Positions 38,470 through 47,407 of a stretch of 64,000 bases of DNA are shown in pieces. A program made the position numbers and the translations under genes. This DNA comes from Marinilabiliaceae bacterium ANBcel2. Lineage in GTDB: Bacteria > Bacteroidota > Bacteroidia > Bacteroidales > Marinilabiliaceae. The stretch is taken from positions 186,001 through 250,000 of the forward strand of contig JARULA010000001.1 of NCBI GenBank assembly GCA_029688995.1, read 5' to 3'. The notes under the pieces were generated by a model. The model did no database searches. It was not told the DNA's origin and was given only the letters and a program-made list of their open reading frames with translations. The number at the start of each line of letters is the position of its first letter. The stretch's first letter is position 1.

Positions 38470-40005
38470 TCATTTCAACTTATCTTCTAATTCCATCCTA
38501 AGCTCATCAAGCAAATCGGGATACCTTTTTGAAATATTATTAGTCTCACCGGGATCTGACTTAAGATCATAAAGCTGATCCTTTTTACTAAAGCCTGTTT
38601 CAATATGAGTTCCCCAGGGGACAATCTCGGGACCGTCATTTGAAGGGATAAATTTAAATCCATCATTTCTTATATAAGATAACTCATCTCTTATTGCATG
38701 TTGAACCAAACTGTATCGGCCGTATAAATCAATACCCATTAAAGCATCCCAATGATTTTTGCTATCGATTGCATCATCAACACTATACTCCTCATCTAAA
38801 AATGAAGCAAAAGAGGCAAAAAAATCAACCTGACTAAATAATGCATTATTAACCCTGTTTTTCTCGATCCCATTTGGCCAGCTTACCAAAAAAGGAACTT
38901 TAGTTCCGGCTTCAAAAGCACTATATTTGCCGCCTCTAAAATCTCCCCACGGCTTATGCTCTCCCAACATTTCACGCGCATAATCAACATATCCGTCATC
39001 TAAAACAGGACCATTATCAGATGTAAATATTACTATAGTATTATCCCTTAAACCATACTTTTCCAAAACATCGAGTAAAGCACCAACCGACCAATCTAAC
39101 TGAACCATCATATCTCCACGCGGACCATAAGAGGTTATACCCTGAAACCTCTCATGCACAATTCTAGGTACATGAATATCAATCGTAGAAAAATATAAGA
39201 AAAAAGGTTCATCCTTATGATTTGTAATAAAATCAACAGATTTATCCACAAGATTATCAGCAATATCTTCATCTCGCCATAATGCAGACTCGCCCCCTTT
39301 CATATAACCTATACGACTTATTCCGTTGGTTATAGTATGATTATGACCATGAGACCACATCATTTTCAACTTCTCCGGATTATCTATACCTGTAGGTCGA
39401 TCACCAATAGGCCCTTTGTTAAAATCAAAACTAACTTTGATGGGATCATCTTCATCAAGATTCTCAACATAATGGTTTTTAACATACACAGTAGGCACTC
39501 TATCATTGGTAGCAGGAATAATATATGAATAATCAAATCCTGTTTCTAACGGACCGGGAAAAATTTTACCGTTCCAATCAGGGCCATCCTCTCCTCCCAA
39601 TCCAAGATGCCACTTACCAACTACTGAAGTAGCATAACCGGCTCTTTGCATCATCTTTGGCCAGGTATCTCTGTCGGTAGATATCAAAGAGGGAGCATCC
39701 CCCTGAACAACTCCTCGCCCCTCTTCTCGCCAGGCATACTCGCCGGTTAAAAGCGAAAATCTTGAAGGGGTTGAAGTTGCAGAGGTAGCATAAGCATTAG
39801 TAAATCTAATGCCCTCCTGGGCAATTCTATCAATATTAGGAGTAGGAATTTTTCCACCATAAACAGCAACATCTCCATAACCAACATCATCGGTGTAAAT
39901 TAATATGACATTCGGACGCTCTTCATCAGTAATATCCCCTTTAGAGCAACTTAAAGCCATTGAAGCCCCGATGCCACACAACGAATACAAAAAAAAATTA
40001 TTCAT
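38470..40005 (-). CDS. S1-family sulfatase, Ser type, lipoprotein
   Basis: A 511-residue lipoprotein (ALSC, Cys20). Metal-binding YTDDVGYGD begins near 37. The maturation site is STPSR, with Ser78 where the formylglycine must form, followed by LLTGEYAWR. Other motifs are VGKWHLGLGG and TSDNGP. The blocks SYIIPATNDRVPTVYV and HNHTITNGISRIGYMKGG are typical of Bacteroidota sulfatases for sulfated mucin-type sugars, but the exact subfamily cannot be fixed by eye. A Ser-type site cannot be matured by the aerobic formylglycine enzyme, so it depends on the anSME at 9343. It is 21 bp after the Cys-type sulfatase in the same operon. Confidence 0.92.
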   Translation of the reverse strand: MNNFFLYSLCGIGASMALSCSKGDITDEERPNVILIYTDDVGYGDVAVYGGKIPTPNIDRIAQEGIRFTNAYATSATSTPSRFSLLTGEYAWREEGRGVVQGDAPSLISTDRDTWPKMMQRAGYATSVVGKWHLGLGGEDGPDWNGKIFPGPLETGFDYSYIIPATNDRVPTVYVKNHYVENLDEDDPIKVSFDFNKGPIGDRPTGIDNPEKLKMMWSHGHNHTITNGISRIGYMKGGESALWRDEDIADNLVDKSVDFITNHKDEPFFLYFSTIDIHVPRIVHERFQGITSYGPRGDMMVQLDWSVGALLDVLEKYGLRDNTIVIFTSDNGPVLDDGYVDYAREMLGEHKPWGDFRGGKYSAFEAGTKVPFLVSWPNGIEKNRVNNALFSQVDFFASFASFLDEEYSVDDAIDSKNHWDALMGIDLYGRYSLVQHAIRDELSYIRNDGFKFIPSNDGPEIVPWGTHIETGFSKKDQLYDLKSDPGETNNISKRYPDLLDELRMELEDKLK

Positions 40006-40026
40006 AAATAAGAGTTACAAATTAAT

Positions 40027-41637
40027 CTACATGTTTAGTTCAAACTCACCATCCAGAACTTTTAGAGCCCTTTCATCCTCATACTTAATAGTAAGATTGC
40101 GTAACTCTTGCTTCATCATCTCTATAACCTCTTCATATTGCTCATCTCCATAAGAATTTCTCATCTCATTAGGATCTTTTTCTAAATCATAAAACTCCCA
40201 CTCATCAATATCATAATAAAAACGAATAAGTTTATACCTACTATCGCGTATTCCAAAATGTCTTTTAACCATATGCTCAGCAGGATACTCCTGATAATGA
40301 TAATATATAGACTCTCTCCAGTTATCAGGTGTCTCCCCTCTTAAAAGAGGAAGATAAGATGATCCTTGAATATCAGCCGGAATATTAACACCAGCAATAT
40401 CAAGAAAGGTTGGGGCATGATCAATATTTTGAACCATAGGGTTGATAGTTCCTTTACTAAAGCCCATATTTTTAGGAGTTCTAATAATTAATGGAGTGCG
40501 TAACGACTCCTCATACATAAATCTTTTATCAAACCAACCATGCTCACCCATGTAAAATCCTTGATCAGAAGTATATATAATAACAGTATTCTCAAGAAGC
40601 CCCTCCGATTTTAAATAGTCATATAAAACACCAATATTATCATCAACTGCTTTACAAGTTTTTAAATACTCTTTTAAGTAACGCTGATACTTCCACTCAG
40701 CCAACTCTTTGTCATCTCTATCTTTACTGTAGTAATCTTCAATGATATCAGCGTAAAAATCATCCCAAATCTCTTTCTGCTCAGGCGTCATACGTCCATA
40801 TTCACCTAAAGAATCGCCTACATTATACATCGAAAGAAGTCTGCTCTCCTGAGTTCCATCATAAATTTTCAAATCATATAAAAGATCCATGTCATGATGA
40901 CTTCCTATACGCATCTCTGCAGCTTCAGCAGCTTTGCGTCCCTCATAATCATCATGAAAATTATCAGGAATATCAAAAACCCGATCCTCCATATAGTCCA
41001 AATCAGAAAGTTTTGGCATCCAGTTACGATGAGGCGCTTTATGATGTAAAAAGAGGGTAAAAGGCTTATCTTTCTTCCTGTTCTCAATCCAGTCAATACT
41101 TAAATCGGTAATTATATCGGTAACATATCCATCACGCCTCACTACACCATCCTCGGTAATAAAATCAGGATTATAATAGATTCCCTGACCCGGTAATATA
41201 TCCCAGTGGTCAAATCCAGTAGGAGTGCTTTCAAGATGCCACTTACCAATCATGGCTGTTTGATAGCCGGCATCTCGCAATAACTTGGGAGCAGTTTGCT
41301 GACTACCATCAAAGTAATCCTCATTATTAACCTTCCCATTTATATGGCTATGTTTACCAGTTAACATATTTGCCCTACTGGGACCACAAATAGAATTTGC
41401 AACAAAACTATTTGAAAACTTCACCCCTTCATCTGCAAGACGATCTATATTGGGCGTATGACCAAACCTATCATCAAAAGCACTAATCATCTGTTCGGTA
41501 TGATCATCAGTCATAATATAAATGATATTCAAAGGGGCTTCACTTTTTTCACCATCACTACAAGCTGCCAAAATAGAACCTGTTACAGCATACACAGCAG
41601 CTTTTTTAAAATAAGTAGAATTTTTTATTAAACTCAT
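40027..41637 (-). CDS. S1-family sulfatase, probable GlcNAc-6-sulfatase group
   Basis: A 536-residue lipoprotein (LAAC, Cys26). The maturation motif is CGPSR (Cys84), followed by ANMLTGKHSH. IMTDDHTEQM near 41 holds the first metal ligands. GKWHLESTPTGFDHW, GQGIYYNPDF, HHKAPHRNW and TSDQGFYMGEHGWFDKR are the pattern of the sulfatase group that includes the Bacteroides GlcNAc-6-O-sulfatase (S1_11). 6-sulfated GlcNAc occurs on N- and O-glycan antennae and keratan sulfate, so the role fits the locus. It is 34 bp after SusD3. The substrate is inferred from family resemblance only. Confidence 0.9.
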   Translation of the reverse strand: MSLIKNSTYFKKAAVYAVTGSILAACSDGEKSEAPLNIIYIMTDDHTEQMISAFDDRFGHTPNIDRLADEGVKFSNSFVANSICGPSRANMLTGKHSHINGKVNNEDYFDGSQQTAPKLLRDAGYQTAMIGKWHLESTPTGFDHWDILPGQGIYYNPDFITEDGVVRRDGYVTDIITDLSIDWIENRKKDKPFTLFLHHKAPHRNWMPKLSDLDYMEDRVFDIPDNFHDDYEGRKAAEAAEMRIGSHHDMDLLYDLKIYDGTQESRLLSMYNVGDSLGEYGRMTPEQKEIWDDFYADIIEDYYSKDRDDKELAEWKYQRYLKEYLKTCKAVDDNIGVLYDYLKSEGLLENTVIIYTSDQGFYMGEHGWFDKRFMYEESLRTPLIIRTPKNMGFSKGTINPMVQNIDHAPTFLDIAGVNIPADIQGSSYLPLLRGETPDNWRESIYYHYQEYPAEHMVKRHFGIRDSRYKLIRFYYDIDEWEFYDLEKDPNEMRNSYGDEQYEEVIEMMKQELRNLTIKYEDERALKVLDGEFELNM

Positions 41638-41671
41638 AATCTAAAAAAATTAAAAATACAACAACTTCTAA

Positions 41672-43591
41672 TTAGTCCAAATCTGCCGAATAGTCAGCAG
41701 TTCCGGAAATTCTTGATGGCCATCCCGGGTTTTGATATATAGTTGACCTTTCAACATCGCCCTCCTCTGATGCCATTATAATTTCGCTAACAGGAAGAGG
41801 TTCAAGATAATGTGCCGTAGGAAATGTATAACCTTCATAATACTCTGTACCGGGATTAAGTCTCAAAGGCTGCACATAATCACCCATTCCGCTTTGAGTT
41901 ACCACATTTGAACTAATATCATCAGCGTCATAATGCTTATACATCTCTTCCCATAAATTTATACCCTCAATATTATAATTAACCATATCATCCAAAGCTC
42001 TCCATCTTTTTAAATCCAGATAGCGCATCCCTTCAGCAACAAATTCGGATCTTCTCTCCCTTCTTATGTTGTAAAGAACCGGGGAAACAAGCTCACTTCC
42101 CGAAGTTTTAGCAAGATCTGATTCTTTTGTAAGATCAGTTTCATCTATAGTTAATTGATAGTCTTCATTTACACCAGCACGTATCCTTAACTCTCTCCAG
42201 TAGCCATCAGCTTTATCATCAATAACACCATGTCGCTCATAGTATGCCTCCATATAAATTAAATAGGCTTCTGCAGCTCTAAATACAGGAACCGCAGTAG
42301 TGCCACCTCCAGAAATATCCTGACCATCCTCATAACTAATCCACTTTTTAAGTTCATAACCTGTAGCCGTTCCCTGATTTCCAACAATATAAATTGTAGG
42401 CAAATAATCTACAATAGTATCATTAACAGTTTCGCCGTTAACTTCAATCTCCTCTACAACAAACCCGGCATCTTTAACTGAAGCTACAAGTCGTTCATCT
42501 CTATTTTTTAAAGCATAATGAATCATCGCATCACCTTGATACAAATTATCTACGTCGGCGTATAGGGGACGACCATCCTTCAATAAAAAATTCTCAACAA
42601 AACTACGTGTTAATCCTGTTCCTGCACCGGTGCGTAGCAAATAGTGAGTAGCACTGTGAGAAGATATCCCAGATAGATAGTGTCTGGCTAAAATCACCTC
42701 CTCAATACCCTCTATCCCACTGGTTCTATTAAACAACTCCTGATAGTTATGGTGTAGAGAGCGATGTGATGCAACTTCATCGGCAGCTTTATATGCAATC
42801 TCAAAAAGATAATTATACTCATCTTCTATAGTTCCGGCATCAAACTGAAAATCGGGATAAACATCATGTCCGGGCCATTTTTCATTACCCGGTACAAAAG
42901 CAGTACCCTGATGATATTTAAGCCATGTTGCTTCATATAAAGCAACACGTGCAGTCATCAATAGAGCAGCATCTCTTGATAAACGACCAACCTCCGGAGG
43001 GGACTCTAAAAGAATATCTGCAGCCTTTTCTAAATCATCAAGGATAAAACGGGCAACTTCATTACGAGGAGCTCTTTTACTTTTTTGAACCAACAAGTCA
43101 AAATCATCACCAAGCTCACTCTTTAATATAGGAGCATCTCCTATTGTAGTAAGCAGCCTAAAATATTCATATGCCCGAAAAAAAAGAGCCTCACCAATAT
43201 AATGTTCTATTAGTTCTTCTGAACCGGCAATCTCATCATTATCTAACTTTTCATCAATTATATCTAAAAAATAATTTACATCCCTAATACGTTCAAATCT
43301 CCACTCAGAATTACGGGTTAAAGGTGTCTGTTTTTCACCGGGGTATAGATTGTTATTGGGCGAATGAGAAGCCTGATTATCACTATTATTATCAACAGTA
43401 TAAACACCACCGTGCCATGTGCTCATGCCAGGAAACAATGAATAAAAAGTATTATTAAACATTGCAAGATCTTCAACCCGATTAAAATATGCAGCATCTG
43501 AACCAAAGTCCAAAGGTTCCTTTTCTAAAAAATCATTGCATGAAATCAAAGAGAAAATCAAACAAATCAAAAATATATTTAGCTTCATCAT
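41672..43591 (-). CDS. SusD-like glycan-binding lipoprotein 3
   Basis: A 639-residue lipoprotein (LISC, Cys18, then NDFLEKEPLDFGSDAAYF). It has the same domain order as SusD2: EALFFRAYEYFRLLTTIGDAPI in the TPR part and YNIRRERRSEFVAEGMRYLDLKRW in the C-terminal domain. It would cover the SusC3 channel and bind the glycan at the surface. It is 17 bp after SusC3 and followed by two sulfatases in the same operon, which suggests a sulfated ligand. Confidence 0.95.
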   Translation of the reverse strand: MMKLNIFLICLIFSLISCNDFLEKEPLDFGSDAAYFNRVEDLAMFNNTFYSLFPGMSTWHGGVYTVDNNSDNQASHSPNNNLYPGEKQTPLTRNSEWRFERIRDVNYFLDIIDEKLDNDEIAGSEELIEHYIGEALFFRAYEYFRLLTTIGDAPILKSELGDDFDLLVQKSKRAPRNEVARFILDDLEKAADILLESPPEVGRLSRDAALLMTARVALYEATWLKYHQGTAFVPGNEKWPGHDVYPDFQFDAGTIEDEYNYLFEIAYKAADEVASHRSLHHNYQELFNRTSGIEGIEEVILARHYLSGISSHSATHYLLRTGAGTGLTRSFVENFLLKDGRPLYADVDNLYQGDAMIHYALKNRDERLVASVKDAGFVVEEIEVNGETVNDTIVDYLPTIYIVGNQGTATGYELKKWISYEDGQDISGGGTTAVPVFRAAEAYLIYMEAYYERHGVIDDKADGYWRELRIRAGVNEDYQLTIDETDLTKESDLAKTSGSELVSPVLYNIRRERRSEFVAEGMRYLDLKRWRALDDMVNYNIEGINLWEEMYKHYDADDISSNVVTQSGMGDYVQPLRLNPGTEYYEGYTFPTAHYLEPLPVSEIIMASEEGDVERSTIYQNPGWPSRISGTADYSADLD

Positions 43592-43608
43592 AGTAAGATT
43601 TTTAAAAT

Positions 43609-46600
43609 TTAAAATGTAAGAGACATTCCAAATGAATATGTTGCATACATCGGATATGCTTTCCCAGGGCCATAAGCTCCTCCACCTACAGTTTCAGGAT
43701 CAAGAATTTTCAAATCGGTATATGTCCATAAGTTCTCACCTGAAAAGTAGATTCGTGCATTTTTAATATAATCAGATAAAAATGAGTTTGAAGGTAGAGT
43801 GTATCCAATTTGAATATTCTTTAACCTTAAATAAGAAGCATCCTGCAAATAATAGTCATTAATATGACGATTATTCCCGGTAGTTCTTAAACGGGCATAA
43901 TATGGGTCTAAATTGGCTCCCAGAGGGTCCCCGGCAGGACGAAAATAATCAAGATGCTCTTTAAATAGTGTTCGCTGCCATGGAGCTGCTATACCAAAAA
44001 AAGTAGCACTATTGGTTAAGAAAACATCCCTTTTACCAACTCCCTGAAAAAATGCTCCAAAATCAAATGCCCTATAACGTGCATTTAATCTCACTCCATA
44101 AAGATAACGAGGAGTGCTATTACCAATAACCTCCCTGTCTCCGGGATCATCAACAGAATTACCACCTATATTAACACTACCCGATTGAGTTAAATCTTTA
44201 TACATAAAATCTCCTGCTCCCCAATTTGTACCTAAACTAGTTTGAGAAGTGTGAGATAGCCATTCATCCATCTCCAAATCTGATTTAGCAATACCTTCTA
44301 CCCTAAAACCCCATATATCTCCAAGTTTTTTTCCTTTAAAGTATCCGTCAATAGAGCCGTCCGGACTGTCATAACGAGTTACTTCACTTTCATTATCTCC
44401 TATAGAAACAGATATATCATAACTAAAATCGGTACCAACTCTATCTCGATAAGTCGCTTCAAACTCCCAACCTCTGGTTCTTAATTCCGCATTATTTGTA
44501 CGCGGCGGTGTAGCTCCGTATATATTAGGTAATGGCTGAGCAGGACCAACCATATCTTTAGTATATCGTTGAAACCAGTCAAACGATCCATTAAAACGGT
44601 TCTCAAAAAAGCTCACATCTAACCCAATAGATGAACTTTCAATCTTCTCCCAGGTTAAAGTAGTAGTATAAGGTGCAGGAGCAGGTAAAACCATAGCATT
44701 AGAATTTCCTATAACAATGCCACCCAATGAGGGGTTCATAGATTGATAATAGGGATAAAAACTATGAGTATTTTGATTACCAAGCACTCCATAAGAAGCT
44801 CTTAATTTAACCATTTCCATCCCTCTATCCTGAAAAATATGACCAAAATGCTCTTCTGACAAATTCCAACCAACCGAAAAAGAAGGGAAATAACCCCACC
44901 GTTCATCATCAGGAAACCTTGATGCCGCATCAGCTCGAAAATTAACCTCAGCCATATAACGATTTGCATATACATAATTGATACGAGAAAAAAGCCCAAC
45001 ATTTGACCACTCTCCTTTTTTCTCGGACATCATTGGATTAATTCCATCAGAAGAGGGCAAAAATGGTTTATCATCTAAAAGAATATCATCCGAAGAAACT
45101 CTCACAGTTTCTCGATAGAAATCTTCAGTTTGAGCACCTATCAAAAATTTAAAAAAATGGTTATTCAAATTAAGTTCATAATCTGTCCTAAAATTAGTGC
45201 TTAAATAGTTAACATGACCATGAGCTCTCTCATAGTAACTTGTTCCTGCAGGTGGCTGGCGTAAAAAGTTTCCATTTGCAAAAATTACTGAACGATCTTG
45301 CACACCTTCCAAAACAGGAAAATACTCGGTAGAACCATCAGGAAGAGTTGTTGTTAACCTGGCAAATTGACGATACTCTTTAGGGTTTTCAATACGACTA
45401 CCTATATCGGCATAAAACTTCCAGTTTTTAACCGGTTCAAATTCAAATTGAGCCTGATTATATAAAAGAATATTGTCTCTTATATCTCTACCTCCCTGGG
45501 TAAGTGAGGGAATTAGAGATTCTGGATTATACTCTCCATTGGGAAGATATACAGGAACATTAGAAGCCCTTCGCCCAAGATTATGAAAAAAGAGATCGTC
45601 AAGAGCAGATGGTTTATCATTCTCTGTTGATACCATGCGTGTATTCCAGTTCAAACTCAAATTATCCAGTATATCAACAGTAACTCTGCCATTAAGAGAA
45701 AACCGACTAAAATAATCATCAGCATAAGCAAAAAGTCCATTCTCTTTTAAATAACTACTGCTAAAGTAGTAGATAACATTATCACCTCCTCCGGTTAAGC
45801 TAAGATTATGCTCTTGAGAAGAGACAATATCATTAAGGTGAACATCATACCAATCGGTATTCCCAAAAGCCTGTTGCCCTCCAAGCCAAACATTTTGTGT
45901 AGAATGAGGTTCGGTTCCATGCTCCAAATCACCTTCTTGATAAGCTAAAATACGACTCAACTGAGCCTGCCCAAATTGAGCTCCTTCTCCTGCATTCATA
46001 AAAGCATCATTAATCATAAGAGCATACGTATATGAATCTACAGGATTTGGAGTATTTAACGGAGTGGCTAATCTTAAATTTCCACTGTAATTGAGCTCTG
46101 TATCCCTACTGCCCGATTTAGTAGTAACCAATATTACTCCAAAAGGTGCTCTTGAACCATAAATTGCAGCTGAAGCGGCATCTTTTAATACAGATATACT
46201 TTCAACATCATTAGGATTTACCGAAGATAAGCTGCCTTCCATTCCATCTATTAAAACAAGTGGAGCAGAACTAGATCCCTCATCAATTGTTCCCAATCCA
46301 CGAATATTTATATTCATCTCCTGACCTGGTGCACCCCCCAAATCATTAGTAATATTTAAACCGGCAACCACTCCCTGTAATCCATCCCCAACACTAGTAA
46401 CAGGCCTCGACTCTAAAGCTTCATTATCAATTGTACGTACAGCCCCGGTAGCATTAGCTCGTCGTTGGGTGCCAAAACCTACAACCACAACCTCATCCAG
46501 ACTTAAACTATCGTCCATTTTAATTTCAAAGTAAGTCTCACTACCAATCTCCACTATTTGGGTATCATAACCAACAAAAGAGATCTGCAGCTTAGATTGC

Positions 46601-46803
46601 GTATCTGGTACTACAATAGAAAACTCCCCATCAATATTAGTTACAGTTCCTTCAGTAGTTCCGGAGATAACAACAGAAGCTCCGGGAAGTCCCACACCAT
46701 TTTCATCCAAAACAACTCCAGACACAGGAATACCCTGTGCAACAGCCTTTACTGCAGAGAAACATAAAAACAGCAGTATAACAGTTATCAATTTTTTCAT
46801 CAT
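43609..46803 (-). CDS. SusC-like TonB-dependent transporter 3
   Basis: A 1064-residue outer-membrane transporter. The signal peptide (MMKKLITVILLFLCFSAVKAVAQ) is followed by a regulatory-like domain (VSGVVLDENGVGLPGASVV), the linker DEVVVVGFGTQRRAN, the plug with APLVLIDGMEGS and VLKDAASAAIYGSRAPFG, and a barrel ending in YSFGMSLTF. No STN domain is present, so direct anti-sigma signalling is not expected; the HTCS is the likely regulator. It starts 9 bp after the small lipoprotein gene. It is paralogous to SusC2. Confidence 0.96.
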   Translation of the reverse strand: MMKKLITVILLFLCFSAVKAVAQGIPVSGVVLDENGVGLPGASVVISGTTEGTVTNIDGEFSIVVPDTQSKLQISFVGYDTQIVEIGSETYFEIKMDDSLSLDEVVVVGFGTQRRANATGAVRTIDNEALESRPVTSVGDGLQGVVAGLNITNDLGGAPGQEMNINIRGLGTIDEGSSSAPLVLIDGMEGSLSSVNPNDVESISVLKDAASAAIYGSRAPFGVILVTTKSGSRDTELNYSGNLRLATPLNTPNPVDSYTYALMINDAFMNAGEGAQFGQAQLSRILAYQEGDLEHGTEPHSTQNVWLGGQQAFGNTDWYDVHLNDIVSSQEHNLSLTGGGDNVIYYFSSSYLKENGLFAYADDYFSRFSLNGRVTVDILDNLSLNWNTRMVSTENDKPSALDDLFFHNLGRRASNVPVYLPNGEYNPESLIPSLTQGGRDIRDNILLYNQAQFEFEPVKNWKFYADIGSRIENPKEYRQFARLTTTLPDGSTEYFPVLEGVQDRSVIFANGNFLRQPPAGTSYYERAHGHVNYLSTNFRTDYELNLNNHFFKFLIGAQTEDFYRETVRVSSDDILLDDKPFLPSSDGINPMMSEKKGEWSNVGLFSRINYVYANRYMAEVNFRADAASRFPDDERWGYFPSFSVGWNLSEEHFGHIFQDRGMEMVKLRASYGVLGNQNTHSFYPYYQSMNPSLGGIVIGNSNAMVLPAPAPYTTTLTWEKIESSSIGLDVSFFENRFNGSFDWFQRYTKDMVGPAQPLPNIYGATPPRTNNAELRTRGWEFEATYRDRVGTDFSYDISVSIGDNESEVTRYDSPDGSIDGYFKGKKLGDIWGFRVEGIAKSDLEMDEWLSHTSQTSLGTNWGAGDFMYKDLTQSGSVNIGGNSVDDPGDREVIGNSTPRYLYGVRLNARYRAFDFGAFFQGVGKRDVFLTNSATFFGIAAPWQRTLFKEHLDYFRPAGDPLGANLDPYYARLRTTGNNRHINDYYLQDASYLRLKNIQIGYTLPSNSFLSDYIKNARIYFSGENLWTYTDLKILDPETVGGGAYGPGKAYPMYATYSFGMSLTF

Positions 46804-46812
46804 AAAAATATT

Positions 46813-47397
46813 TTAATCTTCAGTAGTAGCTTTTTGTTGAAAATTTAACTCATACATAATAGTACTGTCACGAGTTGTTATATATTGAGTAACAACTCGT
46901 CTTCTAACATCAACCTCTATATCAGGATTTGGATGTCGTGGTGAAACATCATAATCAATAATAGCATCACCAACTCCTGAAATACGATCATTCTTTATCC
47001 AGGTAGCCGGTATAGAAGCAAAAGGTATTGGAGGAGCTTCCCATCTGGCATTGGAAGCAATTTCAATATATAATCTGTTTTTATAACTGGGTAATAGAAT
47101 TAAATCAACCTTGTAGAGTTTGGCAGTTTTTCCTTCATAATAAACTGTATCAATTGCAATATCATCAACCGTTCCATCAGGTTTAAAAATAGTATCTCTC
47201 TCGAGATAATAATAGATATATGTTGTATCAACAGGATCAGGATTGGTAAAATTATAATTGTATTCACCTACCGAATCAGTAATACTAACAATTTTCAACT
47301 CAGAGGCTAAACTTTTATCTCCAAACTCTTTAACGCTATCATCGCAAGAATGCAAAGAGAGCCCAAGAATAAGAAAAAAGAATAAAATAATTTTCAT
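46813..47397 (-). CDS. Small surface lipoprotein of unknown function
   Basis: A 194-residue lipoprotein when started at 47397 (MKIILFFFLILGLSLHSC, Cys18). An ATG 18 bp upstream would overlap the GH18 gene by 8 bp. The mature part is rich in beta-type sequence (EYNYNFTNPDPVDTTYIYYY, LYKVDLILLPSYKNRLYIEI) and has no motif I recognise. It lies between GH18 (10 bp) and SusC3 (9 bp), tightly within the operon. A position next to SusC suggests an accessory glycan-binding lipoprotein, but this is inference from place only. Confidence 0.8.
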   Translation of the reverse strand: MKIILFFFLILGLSLHSCDDSVKEFGDKSLASELKIVSITDSVGEYNYNFTNPDPVDTTYIYYYLERDTIFKPDGTVDDIAIDTVYYEGKTAKLYKVDLILLPSYKNRLYIEIASNARWEAPPIPFASIPATWIKNDRISGVGDAIIDYDVSPRHPNPDIEVDVRRRVVTQYITTRDSTIMYELNFQQKATTED

Positions 47398-47407
47398 AAT
47401 ATTTTTT

